Positions 27,368-38,100 of a stretch of 42,027 nucleotides of DNA are shown piece by piece. This stretch comes from an uncultured Pelagibacteraceae bacterium. Lineage in GTDB: Bacteria; Pseudomonadota; Alphaproteobacteria; Pelagibacterales; Pelagibacteraceae. Location: positions 1 to 42,027 of the forward strand of contig CACLEU010000008.1 of NCBI GenBank assembly GCA_902606075.1, given 5' to 3'. The notes beneath the pieces were generated by a model that ran no database searches, was not told the origin of the DNA, and was given only the letters and a program-made list of their open reading frames with translations. Positions within the stretch are counted from its first letter, which is position 1, and each line of letters opens with the position of its first letter. The translations under genes were made by a program, and so were the position numbers.

Positions 27368-28779
27368 ATAATTTATATTTTATACTTCCAGAGTTGTTTA
27401 TTTCGTTAAGTGTGATGTTTCTATTGGTTTTTGGCGTATTTAAAAGTAATAGTTCTAAAATCATTTTCTTTTTGTCTTGCTTGATTGTACTTATATCTCT
27501 CGCAATAAATTTAAATATTAATATAAATGAAAAAATTTTTTTATTTAATAATAGTTATGTAGTTGATGATCTGTCATTATTTATTAAATCAATAATTTTA
27601 ATTTCAGCTTTTTTTGTAATGTTTAGTTCTTATAATTATGTAAAGATTAATAATATACTCAAAATTGAGTATCCTATTTTAATTTTGTGTTCATTACTAG
27701 GAATGCTAGTAATGATAAGTTCAAATGATTTAATTGTTTTTTATATAGGTTTAGAGCTACAATCTCTAGCTCTTTACGTATTAGCTTCATTTAATAGAGA
27801 TAATCTTTTGTCCTCGGAGTCAGGATTAAAATATTTTGTTTTGAGCGCTTTATCATCAGGCTTACTATTGTATGGTTGTTCGTTAATTTATGGCTTTTCA
27901 AATTCAACTAATTTTGAGGAAATATCTCAGAATTTTAATTTTGAGTATGGAGTTATTTTTGGTATGGTTTTTGTAATAGTTGGATTAGCATTTAAAATTT
28001 CTGCTGTACCTTTTCATATGTGGGCCCCCGATGTATATCAAGGCTCACCTACATCGGTGACTTTATTGTTTGCAATTTTACCTAAAATCGCAGCTCTGAC
28101 AGTTTTTATAAAATTTTTGTATGGTCCATTTTTAAATCTTTTTGATGATTGGCAATTTATAATTATATTTATGTCAGTAGCATCAATGATATTAGGAGCT
28201 GTTGCTGCAATTGGACAAAAAAATCTTAAAAGATTAATAGCCTATAGTTCAATTAGTCATATGGGTTACGCATTGGCAGGATTAACAACAGGAACTAACC
28301 AGGGTGTCCAAAGCTCAATAATTTATTTAATTATTTACTTAATTATGAATCTTGCATTTTTTAGTTGTTTATTTATGTTAAAAAGAAATGATAAGTTTTT
28401 TGAAAACATAGAAGATTTATCAGGTCTTTCAAAAAAACATCCAATATTAGCATTAAGTTTTTTGATTATATTATTCTCACTTGCGGGCATCCCACCTCTT
28501 GCAGGTTTCTTTGCGAAATTTTATGTTTTTATGTCAGTCATAGAGAAAGAAATGTATTTTTTAGCCATAGTAGGATTATTAGCCACAGTAATTGCAGCCT
28601 TTTATTATTTAAGAATTATAAAAATAATTTATTTTGACCCAGAGCAAGAAAAATTTGATACTTCTATTAATATAGGTCTAAAATTTACGTTAATTTTTTC
28701 AACATCAGTTATTTTAATGTATTTCTTAAATCCGAATTTTATTAATAAATATGTAGTAAATATTTTGGTCTTTCAATGA
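27364..28779 (+). CDS. nuoN: NADH-quinone oxidoreductase subunit N
   Basis: 471 residues, the third antiporter-like membrane subunit. Signatures are DLIVFYIGLELQSLALYVLASF (about 122-143, with the conserved Glu), KISAVPFHMWAPDVYQGSPTSVTLL (about 215-239) and KRLIAYSSISHMGYALAG. The start is GTG, overlapping the nuoM stop by four bases. It is the last nuo gene and completes a full 14-subunit set. Translation passes straight on to birA, again with a four-base overlap. Confidence 0.97.
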   Translation: MNNLYFILPELFISLSVMFLLVFGVFKSNSSKIIFFLSCLIVLISLAINLNININEKIFLFNNSYVVDDLSLFIKSIILISAFFVMFSSYNYVKINNILKIEYPILILCSLLGMLVMISSNDLIVFYIGLELQSLALYVLASFNRDNLLSSESGLKYFVLSALSSGLLLYGCSLIYGFSNSTNFEEISQNFNFEYGVIFGMVFVIVGLAFKISAVPFHMWAPDVYQGSPTSVTLLFAILPKIAALTVFIKFLYGPFLNLFDDWQFIIIFMSVASMILGAVAAIGQKNLKRLIAYSSISHMGYALAGLTTGTNQGVQSSIIYLIIYLIMNLAFFSCLFMLKRNDKFFENIEDLSGLSKKHPILALSFLIILFSLAGIPPLAGFFAKFYVFMSVIEKEMYFLAIVGLLATVIAAFYYLRIIKIIYFDPEQEKFDTSINIGLKFTLIFSTSVILMYFLNPNFINKYVVNILVFQ

Positions 28780-29288
28780 TTTTAAAGAAATTTAAATATA
28801 AAAAAGTATCAAGTACAAACAAAGTTGCTATAACAAAAATCAAACAAGGACATAGAAAAGGCATTATAGTTTCTGATGTGCAAACTAATGGCAAGGGTCA
28901 ATATGGAAAAAAATGGGTTTCAAGTAAAGGAAATTTATTTTTAAGTATATTTTATATTATTAATAAAAAAATCAAAATCTCAAGTTTAATTAAAAGTAAT
29001 TTAAGAACAATAAAAAAAATATTATCAAGATATATTAGATCAAATATTAAAATAAAAAATCCTAATGATATTATGATCAATAAAAAAAAAATTTGTGGAA
29101 TATTAAATGAAATTTTATTTTATGACAATTTGAAATTTATAGTTATTGGTATTGGAATAAATATATCCAATTCTCCAAAATTAAGGGATTATCCGACAAC
29201 TTTTTTGAACGAAAATACAAAAAAAAAAATTAGCAAAATTGAAATATTCAATCAAATTACGAAAGCTTTTGAATTAAAAATAAAATGA
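28776..29288 (+). CDS. birA: Biotin--[acetyl-CoA-carboxylase] ligase, minimal form
   Basis: 170 residues, only the catalytic ligase core; it lacks the N-terminal DNA-binding domain of E. coli BirA and most or all of the C-terminal SH3-like domain. Motifs are SSTN (12-15), the biotin/ATP loop NGKGQYGKKW (38-47), KNPND (94-98, usually KWPND), the catalytic-type Lys105 before GIL, and IGIGINIS near residue 130. It would attach biotin to the acetyl-CoA carboxylase carrier protein but could not repress transcription. The placement after nuoN is conserved in alphaproteobacteria. It overlaps nuoN and coaX by four bases each. Confidence 0.9.
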   Translation: MILKKFKYKKVSSTNKVAITKIKQGHRKGIIVSDVQTNGKGQYGKKWVSSKGNLFLSIFYIINKKIKISSLIKSNLRTIKKILSRYIRSNIKIKNPNDIMINKKKICGILNEILFYDNLKFIVIGIGINISNSPKLRDYPTTFLNENTKKKISKIEIFNQITKAFELKIK

Positions 29289-30025
29289 TTATTGTTGGAG
29301 ATATAGGAAATACAGATGTAAAGATATGCTTTTTTTATAAAGGCTTAAAAAGAAAATATTTATTTAAAACAAGTTCTATAAATAAACAAACACTAAAAAG
29401 GAGATTCAACTCCCTACAAAAAAAAATTTATTTTAAAAATGCGATTTTTAGTAGTGTAGTACCAAAAACATATAACCAAATTAAAAAAATTTTCTATAAT
29501 TTGTATAAGGTTAATTGCATTGAATTAAAAAAGATTAATTTATCAAAATTAATAAATATTAAAGTCAATAAAAGAGAAATTGGATCTGATCGTCTAGCTA
29601 ACGCTATAGGTATACTAAATATGAAAAAAAATTTTATAGTTATAGATTTTGGTACCGCTACCACTTTTGATGTAATTACAGCTAATAATTATTTAGGTGG
29701 AGTAATCGCTCCTGGTGTAAATTTGTCATTGGAAAATTTAATAAAAAAAGCAAGATTAATACCTAATATTAAATTAAATAAATCCAAGACAATAATTGGT
29801 AAAAATACAAAGCAAGCCGTTCTATCGGGTTTTTTCTGGGGTTATACTGGTTTAATTAATGGTATTATTTTAAAAATAAAAAAAAAAACTAAAAAAAAAT
29901 ATAAAATAATTTTTACAGGTGGTCTTGCGCACTTATTTAATAAAGATATAAAAGATAAAGTAACTATAGATAAAAATCTAACTATTAATGGTTTAATTAA
30001 AGTTTCAAAATATTTTAAATTATGA
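29285..30025 (+). CDS. coaX: Type III pantothenate kinase
   Basis: 246 residues, an ASKHA-fold enzyme that phosphorylates pantothenate in the first step of coenzyme A synthesis. Motifs are GDIGNTDVK (5-13, the phosphate loop with Asp6), REIGSDRLANAIG (about 97-109) and VIDFGTATTFDVI (about 118-130). Length is normal. Type III kinases are not feedback-inhibited by CoA, unlike CoaA. It is coupled by four-base overlaps to birA and rnj. The N-terminal half is unusually lysine-rich, as expected of an AT-rich genome. Confidence 0.94.
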   Translation: MIIVGDIGNTDVKICFFYKGLKRKYLFKTSSINKQTLKRRFNSLQKKIYFKNAIFSSVVPKTYNQIKKIFYNLYKVNCIELKKINLSKLINIKVNKREIGSDRLANAIGILNMKKNFIVIDFGTATTFDVITANNYLGGVIAPGVNLSLENLIKKARLIPNIKLNKSKTIIGKNTKQAVLSGFFWGYTGLINGIILKIKKKTKKKYKIIFTGGLAHLFNKDIKDKVTIDKNLTINGLIKVSKYFKL

Positions 30026-31680
30026 AAGATGAACTAATTTTTTGTCCTTTGGGAGGATCCGGTGAAATAGGTATGAATATGAACTTATTTGGTTTCGGCA
30101 AACCTGGTGAACACAAATGGATTATAGTCGACATTGGCGTTACTTTTGCTGACGAAAGTATTCCAGGTATAGACTTAATATATCCAGATCCTGGATTTAT
30201 TATTGATAAAAAAGACTCTTTACTTGCTATAGTTCTTACTCATGCCCATGAAGATCACATAGGTGCCATTACGCAAATATGGCCGAAGTTGAATTGTAAG
30301 ATTTTTGCAACTCCTTTTACAGCTGCCCTTGTGGTAGAAAAATTTAGGGAAAAAAATATCGATATTACATCATATTTAAAAATTGTTGAACTTAATGGTA
30401 AAATTAAACTGGAGAATTTTGAAATTGATTTCATAACTCTAACACACTCAATCCTCGAACCCAATGGTTTGAGAATAAAAACACCTTTAGGAAATATTTT
30501 GCATACTGGTGACTGGAAATGTGACCCGGATCCTCTAATTGGAAACCCAATAGACTCCAATAAACTTAAATCGATTGGTAAAGAAGGTGTTTTAACAATG
30601 ATTTGCGATTCCACCAATGTGTTTAGCGTTGGTAGATCAGGCTCTGAGTTGACTGTGAGAAAAAGTTTATTAAAAATAATTGAGAGATTAAAAAAAAGAG
30701 TTATTATAACTTCTTTTGCATCTAATGTAGCAAGAATGGAAACAATATTTTTTTGTGCAGAAAAAACTGGCAGACAAATCTCACTAGTTGGAAGATCAAT
30801 GCACCGAATTTTTAAGGCAGCAAGACAATGTGGGTATTTAAAAGACGTGATTGATCCAATTGACCCAAGAGATTCCAAAAAAATATCAAGAGATAAAATA
30901 ATATATCTATGTACTGGTAGCCAAGGTGAACCAATGGGAGCTATGAATAGAATATCTAATTATAATCATCCAGATGTATTTATTGAGAAAGACGATACTG
31001 TAATATTTTCTTCAAAAATAATACCGGGTAATGAAAAAAAACTCTCAAAATTGCATAATAAGTTAGTTTTAGAGGGTGTAGAAGTTATTAATGAGGAAAA
31101 TGAATTTGTTCATGTATCAGGTCATCCGAACAGAGAGGATCTTAAAGATATGTATAATTGGATTAAACCAAAATCTGTTATCCCAGTTCATGGTGAACAT
31201 AGACATATTCTTGAACATCTTTCCTTTGCGAAAGAAATGAAAGTTCCATATCCAATAAAAGTTAAAAATGGAGATCTAATCAAAATTGCGCCATGTGAAA
31301 AACCAGAATTATACGACAAAGCACCATCAGGTAAACTTTACGTAGATGGAAACATCAGTGTTTTTGAAGACTCCAAATCAATAAAAGAGAGAAAGAATTT
31401 ATCTATTAATGGTAGTCTTGAAGTGACTATTTTAGTTAATAATAGGGGAAATATATATGACTCTCCAGTTATATCAGCTAAGGGATTGCCAATAGAAAAT
31501 TTAGAGGAATTTAAATTTGGACTAGAAAAAGAGATAAATAAAACAGCAAGATCATTCGCATTGAATAATATAAAACAAGAAGAAAATGCAATTCATGCAA
31601 TAAAAACAATTTGCAGAAAGTATACAAAAGAACAAGTAGGCAAAAGACCCTTTACAAATATAAATTTAGTAAATATCTAA
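30022..31680 (+). CDS. rnj: Ribonuclease J
   Basis: 552 residues, a metallo-beta-lactamase/beta-CASP nuclease. The metal motif HxHxDH is His74-Ala-His76-Glu-Asp78-His79. Further metal-site and beta-CASP motifs are LTHSILEPNG, HTGDWK, CDSTNVF, the SSKIIPGNEK stretch and PVHGEHRHI. It has 5'-3' exonuclease and endonuclease activity in mRNA decay and rRNA maturation. Alphaproteobacteria commonly carry a single RNase J in this nuoN-birA neighbourhood. It follows coaX with a four-base overlap, and the DUF1467 gene starts one base after its stop. Confidence 0.96.
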   Translation: MKDELIFCPLGGSGEIGMNMNLFGFGKPGEHKWIIVDIGVTFADESIPGIDLIYPDPGFIIDKKDSLLAIVLTHAHEDHIGAITQIWPKLNCKIFATPFTAALVVEKFREKNIDITSYLKIVELNGKIKLENFEIDFITLTHSILEPNGLRIKTPLGNILHTGDWKCDPDPLIGNPIDSNKLKSIGKEGVLTMICDSTNVFSVGRSGSELTVRKSLLKIIERLKKRVIITSFASNVARMETIFFCAEKTGRQISLVGRSMHRIFKAARQCGYLKDVIDPIDPRDSKKISRDKIIYLCTGSQGEPMGAMNRISNYNHPDVFIEKDDTVIFSSKIIPGNEKKLSKLHNKLVLEGVEVINEENEFVHVSGHPNREDLKDMYNWIKPKSVIPVHGEHRHILEHLSFAKEMKVPYPIKVKNGDLIKIAPCEKPELYDKAPSGKLYVDGNISVFEDSKSIKERKNLSINGSLEVTILVNNRGNIYDSPVISAKGLPIENLEEFKFGLEKEINKTARSFALNNIKQEENAIHAIKTICRKYTKEQVGKRPFTNINLVNI

Positions 31681-31681
31681 T

Positions 31682-31927
31682 ATGAGTATTACAGGCTCAC
31701 TAATAATATTTGTATTAATCTGGTGGATCATTTTTTTTTCATTATTACCAATAGATGTTGATAGAAAACATAAGGATATGGTTGAGGGTGTAGATAAAGG
31801 ATCACCTGAAAATCCCAAAATAATCAAAAAAATAATTTATACGACAGTAATTACTTTAATTATTTTTATAGGTATATTTATGTTAGTGAAGTATGATTAC
31901 CTTAATTTAAGAAGGTTTATTTCGTAA
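31682..31927 (+). CDS. DUF1467 family two-helix membrane protein
   Basis: 81 residues. Two hydrophobic segments (about 5-23 and 51-69) flank a polar loop containing VDKGSPENPKIIKK, which matches the DUF1467 layout (SLLP near the first helix, G.D.GSP.NP). The family is restricted mainly to alphaproteobacteria and is found beside proS; its function is unknown. One base separates it from rnj, and its stop overlaps the proS ATG by one base (TAATG). Confidence 0.85.
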   Translation: MSITGSLIIFVLIWWIIFFSLLPIDVDRKHKDMVEGVDKGSPENPKIIKKIIYTTVITLIIFIGIFMLVKYDYLNLRRFIS

Positions 31928-33255
31928 TGTTTTTTTCTACTTTATTAATTCCTATTTTAAAAAATTATCCCTCAGAGGCAAAAATAAAATCACATAAATT
32001 AATGTTAAGAACAGGAATGATAAAACAATCTTCTGCAGGTATATATTCTTGGTTACCTCTAGGTTTTAAAATAATGAAGAAAATTGAAAATATTGTAAGA
32101 GAAGAACAAAACAAAATCTTTGCACAAGAAATATTAATGCCAACAATACAGTCAAGTGAAATTTGGAAAGAAAGTGGGAGATATGAAGATTACGGTGAAG
32201 AAATGTTGAGAATCACAGATAGACAAAAAAGAGAAATGTTATATGGGCCAACTAACGAAGAATTAATAACTGATATATTTAGAAACAGTATAAAGTCGTA
32301 TAAATCTTTGCCACAACTTTTATATCATATTCAATGGAAGTTCAGAGATGAAATGCGGCCAAGGTTCGGAATAATGCGTTGTAGAGAATTTTACATGAAA
32401 GATGCATATTCTTTTGATCTTAATGACGATTTAGGTGAACATTCTTATAATAAATTTTTTTTATCATATCTTAAAACTTTTAAAAGGCTTGAGCTAAAAG
32501 CAATTCCTATGGCGGCTGACACAGGTCCTATAGGCGGTAATTTATCTCATGAATTTATTATTTTAGCAGAGACAGGGGAAAGTAAAATTTATACTGATAA
32601 AGATATATTTGAAGTTGATCATACAGATTGTACTTTAGAAAAAACATCATTAAAAAATTTACGAAAAAATTTTGAAAATTATTACGCTGTTACAGATGAG
32701 AAATTTAATAAAGTCGAATTTGATAAGTTGGTTAAAAAAGAAAATCAATTAGAAACAAAAGGTATAGAAGTTGGCCATATATTTTATTTTGGCGATAAAT
32801 ATTCTAAACCAATGAATGCATCTGTAGATCACGATGGTAAAAAAGTTTTTGTAAAAATGGGATCTTATGGTGTTGGTGTATCAAGATTAGTTGGTGCCAT
32901 AATAGAGGCTAAATTTGATGAGAAAAATGAAAATATGAACTGGCCAATTAATATAGCACCATATGAATGTGCGATTTTGCCCTTAACTTCTAAAAATGAT
33001 AAGACGAACTTAGAAAAATCTATCAATTTATATAATAAACTTAAAGACAAAAATATTGATACAATAATTGATGATACAGATGAAAACTTTTCGTCAAAAA
33101 TGAAAAAGTTTAATCTTATTGGTGTTCCTTATCAAATACTTTTGGGAAAAAAATCAGATGATGAAATGCTCGAATTTAAAAAAGTTGGTGAAGAGTCAAC
33201 TAAATTAAAAATAGATGAAATTATAAAGATAATAACTTCAAAAAAAAAAAATTGA
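31927..33255 (+). CDS. proS: Prolyl-tRNA synthetase, short alphaproteobacterial form
   Basis: 442 residues, class II synthetase that charges tRNA-Pro. The N-terminus contains HKLMLRTGMIKQSSAGIYSWLPLG. Motif 2 is RDEMRPRFGIMRCREFYMKDAYSF (from Arg140), and motif 3 GSYGVGVSRLVG starts at Gly312. The insertion editing domain of the 570-residue bacterial type is missing, as usual in alphaproteobacteria, so clearance of misacylated Ala-tRNA would need a separate protein. The C-terminal anticodon-binding domain is present. The ATG overlaps the DUF1467 stop, and its own stop overlaps the TTG of the next gene. Confidence 0.96.
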   Translation: MFFSTLLIPILKNYPSEAKIKSHKLMLRTGMIKQSSAGIYSWLPLGFKIMKKIENIVREEQNKIFAQEILMPTIQSSEIWKESGRYEDYGEEMLRITDRQKREMLYGPTNEELITDIFRNSIKSYKSLPQLLYHIQWKFRDEMRPRFGIMRCREFYMKDAYSFDLNDDLGEHSYNKFFLSYLKTFKRLELKAIPMAADTGPIGGNLSHEFIILAETGESKIYTDKDIFEVDHTDCTLEKTSLKNLRKNFENYYAVTDEKFNKVEFDKLVKKENQLETKGIEVGHIFYFGDKYSKPMNASVDHDGKKVFVKMGSYGVGVSRLVGAIIEAKFDEKNENMNWPINIAPYECAILPLTSKNDKTNLEKSINLYNKLKDKNIDTIIDDTDENFSSKMKKFNLIGVPYQILLGKKSDDEMLEFKKVGEESTKLKIDEIIKIITSKKKN

Positions 33256-34481
33256 TTTCAAAATTAGAAAAAGAAATAACATTTAGATATTTAAAAACCA
33301 GAAAAAAAGATGGTTTTTTAAATATTATAACAATATTTTCATTTATTGGTATCAGCCTGGGTGTATCGGTTTTAATTATTGTGATGTCAGTAATGAATGG
33401 TTTCAGATCTGATCTTATAAAAAAAATTAATGGATTTAATTCTCACGCAACGATTCAAAGTTATGATGGTAAATTTAACTTAAACAAAATAAATGGGTCT
33501 AATTTAAGAAGTCAAATAGACAGTGTTATGGTCAGTAACAGTGGTGAGGGTATTATAATTACGGAAAAAATTTCCAAAGGTGTCTTATTAAGAGGATATA
33601 AAAAAGAAGAATTCAAAAACCTTAATATAGTGAAAAATCAAAATTTCTCTGGTACTAAAATTTTAAACAAAAACGGAATTTCAATTAGTCGAGAAATGGG
33701 ATATGACTTAGATTTAGATATTGGTGATAAATTAAGTTTAATATTTTCTTCATTTGAAGATACTCTTATTGGATCATTACCAAAACAAAAAACTTTTCAG
33801 ATCACCTCGTTTTATAATAGTGGCTTTAATGATTTTGATAAAAATATAACCTTCGTTAATATTGAAGATTTAGAGAACCAATTAAATTTGAAACCAAATA
33901 GCAGATTTTTAGAAATTTATTTTAAAGACCCAACGGATATCCAAAAAATAAAAAAAAATTTAGCCAAATCATTTCCTAATGAATTAATCTATACTTGGTC
34001 AGATTTAAATAAACCCCTTTTTTCAGCGTTAAAAGTTGAGAGAAACGTGATGTTTATTATTTTATCATTAATAATTATTGTTGCTGCATTTAATATAATT
34101 TCTGGATTAACAATTTTAGTTAAAAATAAGACTCGAGAAATTGCAATTTTAAAGTCTATTGGAGTTAAAAATCACTCTATTAGAAAAATTTTTTTTTTGG
34201 TTGGATTTATAATTGGATGTAGCGCTACAATTTTTGGAGTTATATTAGGAATTATTTTTTCAGTTTATATAGAAAATATTAGACAATTTATAAGCTATTT
34301 ATTTAATATAACTTTATTTCCAGAAGAAATTTATTTTTTAAGTACCATGCCTTATGAGCTAGACTTTAAATCAATTCTTTTAATTTCAGTTTGTTCAATT
34401 ATTTCAACTTGTTTAGTATCTTTATTTCCAGCAATTAAGGCATCTAATTTAGATACTATTAAATCGCTAAAATATGAATAA
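33252..34481 (+). CDS. Lipoprotein-releasing ABC transporter permease (LolC/LolE type)
   Basis: 409 residues. There is one N-terminal membrane segment (about 22-45, GISLGVSVLIIVMSVMNGF), a large periplasmic domain (about 46-265), and three C-terminal segments, the FtsX/MacB-like topology. With the ATPase LolD it releases lipoproteins from the inner membrane for transfer to LolA. Only one permease gene is present, so it probably works as a homodimer, as in LolF-type systems, rather than as LolC plus LolE. The start is TTG at 33252, overlapping the proS TGA in a TTGA arrangement; the next in-frame ATG would remove the first membrane segment. It overlaps lolD by eight bases. Confidence 0.9.
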   Translation: MISKLEKEITFRYLKTRKKDGFLNIITIFSFIGISLGVSVLIIVMSVMNGFRSDLIKKINGFNSHATIQSYDGKFNLNKINGSNLRSQIDSVMVSNSGEGIIITEKISKGVLLRGYKKEEFKNLNIVKNQNFSGTKILNKNGISISREMGYDLDLDIGDKLSLIFSSFEDTLIGSLPKQKTFQITSFYNSGFNDFDKNITFVNIEDLENQLNLKPNSRFLEIYFKDPTDIQKIKKNLAKSFPNELIYTWSDLNKPLFSALKVERNVMFIILSLIIIVAAFNIISGLTILVKNKTREIAILKSIGVKNHSIRKIFFLVGFIIGCSATIFGVILGIIFSVYIENIRQFISYLFNITLFPEEIYFLSTMPYELDFKSILLISVCSIISTCLVSLFPAIKASNLDTIKSLKYE

Positions 34482-35157
34482 CTCGATCGAATTAAAAAAT
34501 ATATCAAAAAATTATTCATCTTCAAAAAAAATTGAAGTTTTTAGAAATATTAATTTTATATTTAAGGCTGGAAAAATATATTCACTAATTGGTCCCTCTG
34601 GTTCAGGAAAATCTACGTTGCTTAACCTAATATCTTTAATAGATAAGCCATCTGGTGGCTTTATAAAATTAGATAATATAAAAATTAATGACAATGACAA
34701 TGATCAAAGAGATATGATCAGGTCAAAAAAGATTGGTATTATTTATCAAGATAAGAATTTACTATCTGATTTTACCACCTTAGAAAATGTTTATATGGCA
34801 AGATTATCTTTAGATAACAATAAAAAAAAAGCTGTTTTAGATGCTAAAAATTTATTGAAAAAAGTTGGGTTAGATAAAAGACTAAACCATTTCCCTAATG
34901 AGTTGTCAGGTGGCGAATCTCAAAGAGTTGCAATATCCAGAGCATTAATAAATTCACCTGATATAATTTTGGCTGATGAACCAACAGGAAATTTGGATAT
35001 TAAAAATGCTAGAGAAATATTCAAAATATTATTTAGCTTAAGAAATAAAAATAGAATAATAATATTTGCAACTCACAATAGATATTTTGCCGATATGTCC
35101 GACTGTAAATTGAGTTTAATTGATGGTAAAGTATCAATCATCAATGCAAGAAACTAA
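34474..35157 (+). CDS. lolD: Lipoprotein-releasing ABC transporter ATPase LolD
   Basis: 227 residues, an ABC ATPase. Walker A is GPSGSGKST (40-48), the Q-loop is at YQDKN near residue 91, the signature LSGGESQR (144-151), Walker B IILADE (164-169), and the H-loop THNRYFAD near 200. It powers the adjacent permease. Residues 72-77 are an NDNDND run encoded by a short tandem repeat around 34688-34701. It overlaps the permease gene by eight bases and dnaE by 14. Confidence 0.94.
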   Translation: MNNSIELKNISKNYSSSKKIEVFRNINFIFKAGKIYSLIGPSGSGKSTLLNLISLIDKPSGGFIKLDNIKINDNDNDQRDMIRSKKIGIIYQDKNLLSDFTTLENVYMARLSLDNNKKKAVLDAKNLLKKVGLDKRLNHFPNELSGGESQRVAISRALINSPDIILADEPTGNLDIKNAREIFKILFSLRNKNRIIIFATHNRYFADMSDCKLSLIDGKVSIINARN

Positions 35158-38100
35158 AAATTCTTTTAGCCATTACAAATTACATACGCAGTATTCTATC
35201 TGTGAGGGTGCTATAAAAATTGAGGATTTAGAAAAATTTTGCAAAAATAAAAAGTTAAATTCCATAGGTATTTCTGATACAAGTAATTTGTGCGGTGTTT
35301 TACAGTTTTCTGAGACTGTATCTAAATCTAAAACTCATCCAATTATTGGATCTCAAATTAAATTTAAACATAAAGAATCGATCGGATTAATTCCTGTTAT
35401 AGCAAAAAATGATTTAGGATATAAAAATTTAGTAAAATTATCATCTAATTCATATTTGAATCATAAAGATTTCACTGAACCATATTGTGAATTAAAAGAC
35501 TTAGTTAATTACAAGGAGGGTCTAATAATAACTCTTGGTAGCTTGAATAGTTTAGCAGGTGATTTATATAAAAAAGATAGATTAGATGAAGTAAAAGAAA
35601 TTTATATTTTTTTAAAAGATTTATTAGGAGACAATTTTTATATCGAAATTCAACGTCACGATGACACAAACGAAAAAAATTTGGAAATCTTTAATCTAAA
35701 AATTTCAAAAGAACTAAGTATACCAATTATAGCCTCACATGAGGTATATTATTTAGAAAAGTATTTATGTGAAGCGCATGATGCTTTGATGTGTATAGGG
35801 TCAAAAGTCTATATTAATGATAAAAATAGACCTAAATTATCAAATAATCATTATTTAAAAAGCGATGATGAAATGAAAGAATTGTTTTCAGATTTGCCTG
35901 AAGCTCTTGAAAATAATTTTAATTTACCTTTGAGGTGTAGTTATAGACCAATAACTTCTAGTCCATTACTGCCAAATATTGGCTCTAAAGAAACCTTTAC
36001 AGCAGATGATTTAATTAAAAAAGAGGCAGAAGAGGGATTAAAACTAAGGCTGGATTTTGGAAAAGATAAAAAAAATTACTTAAAAATAAATGAATATAAA
36101 AAAAGACTAAATCATGAAATAAATATTATATGTGAAATGAATTATGCGAGTTATTTTTTGATTGTCTCTGATTATATAAAATGGGCTAAAAAAAATAATA
36201 TACCAGTTGGCCCTGGCAGAGGATCTGGGGCGGGATCACTTGTTGCTTGGTGTCTATCTATTACAGATGTAGATCCACTAAAATTTGATTTAATTTTTGA
36301 GAGATTTCTTAATCCTGACAGAATATCTATGCCTGATTTTGATATAGATTTTTGCGAGGAAAAACGAGATTTAGTTTTCGAATATTTAAATAATAAATAT
36401 CCAGGCTCAGTGGCCCATATTGTAACATTCGGAAAACTAAAAGCACGTATGGTCATACGAGATGTAGGACGAGTTATGGGTTTAGCATACGGTTTCGTTG
36501 ATAGTATTTGCAAAATGATACCTTTTGATCCTTCAAGACCAATGAGTCTAAATCAATGTATTAATTCAGAGCCTAGACTTCAAAGATTAATTAAAGAAGA
36601 CAAAAGAGTCGAAAGATTAATTGACTTATCCTTAAAACTAGAGGGATTAAATAGAAATTTTGCAACACATGCTGCTGGCGTAGTGATCGCAGACAAAAAA
36701 CTTTCTGAAACAGTCCCGTTATACAAAGATCCATCTTCAAATTTGTTATTACCGTCTACTCAGTTTGATATGTACTCTGCTGAAAACGCTGGCCTAATTA
36801 AATTTGATTTTTTGGGGTTAAAAACATTGACGGTTATTAGTAAAACGCAAAAATTGGTCAACGCTAAATTGAAAAAATTTGATATAAAAAAAATAAAATA
36901 CGATGATCAAAAAGTATACGATTTATTATCAACAGGTAATACAATTGGTTTATTTCAATTAGAGAGCTCAGGAATGAGGGAAGCATTAATACAAATGAAA
37001 CCCAACCGCCTTGAAGATATCATAGCATTAGTTGCATTATATAGACCTGGTCCGATGAGCAATATATCAATCTACAATGACTGCAAGAATGGGAAAAGAG
37101 AACCTGACTATTTGCACCCAAAATTAGAGAAAATCTTGAGACCCACTCATGGAGTAATAATCTATCAAGAACAAGTTATGCAAATTGCTCAAATTTTGTC
37201 TGGTTTTTCAGCTGGTGAAGCAGATTTGTTAAGGCGAGCTATGGGCAAAAAAAAGAGAGCTGAATTAGAAAGACAAAAAACTAGATTTGTAGAAGGGGCA
37301 TATAAAAATGGAATAAGCAAAGATATTGCGGCGGGAATTTTTTTAAAAATCGAACCTTTTGCAGAATATGGTTTTAATAAAAGCCACGCCGCAGCATATG
37401 CAATTATTGCCTATCAAACTGCTTACCTTAAAACTTATTTTTCAGAAGAATTTTTTGCTGCATCTATGTCTATGGAGTTGTCGAATCAAAAAAAACTTGG
37501 AGAATTCTGCGAAGAAATTAAGAGATTAAAGATTAATATCATTCGGCCTGATATCAATAAATGTTATGGTGATTTTTACTCTGATAATAATAATTTTTAT
37601 TATGCATTAGGAGCTATTAAAAATGTAGGATTAGATAGTGTAAAAAATATTGTTAACGAGCGAAATAAAAATGGCAAATTTAAAAGTGTTTTAGATTTTC
37701 TAAATAGGGTTAGCCCAAAGGATATAAACAAACTACAATTAGAGGGACTCACTAAAGCAGGAGCTTTCGATAGCATAATTGAAAATAGAAGGTCTTTTTA
37801 CGACTCAATTCCAAATATAATCCTTAAATCTAAAAGTATATATGAAAATAAATCGCAAAACCAAATTGATTTATTTTCAACAGAAGAAGGCGATAATAAT
37901 GAAAAAATCTTAAACCAAAAAACTGAATGGAATTTTCAAGAAAAAATGATGAAGGAGTTTGAGACTGTAGGTTTTTATATTTCAGATCATCCTTTAAATC
38001 AGTACAAAGATATTTTCAATGAGTATAATATAACAAAATATACTGACTTTATTAATAAAAAAAATCAGTCAGAAAGTATGGTTGCGGCAACAATTTTAAA

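Noticed and set aside
30255..30878. 207-residue minus-strand open frame inside RNase J
   Set aside because: It lies wholly antisense to a catalytic core with recognised motifs; long antisense frames are expected in AT-rich genes with this codon use.
34680..34705. Short tandem repeat (about three units of GACAAT-like sequence) in lolD
   Set aside because: Only three imperfect units inside a loop-encoding part of a normal gene; no sign of an active repeat locus.
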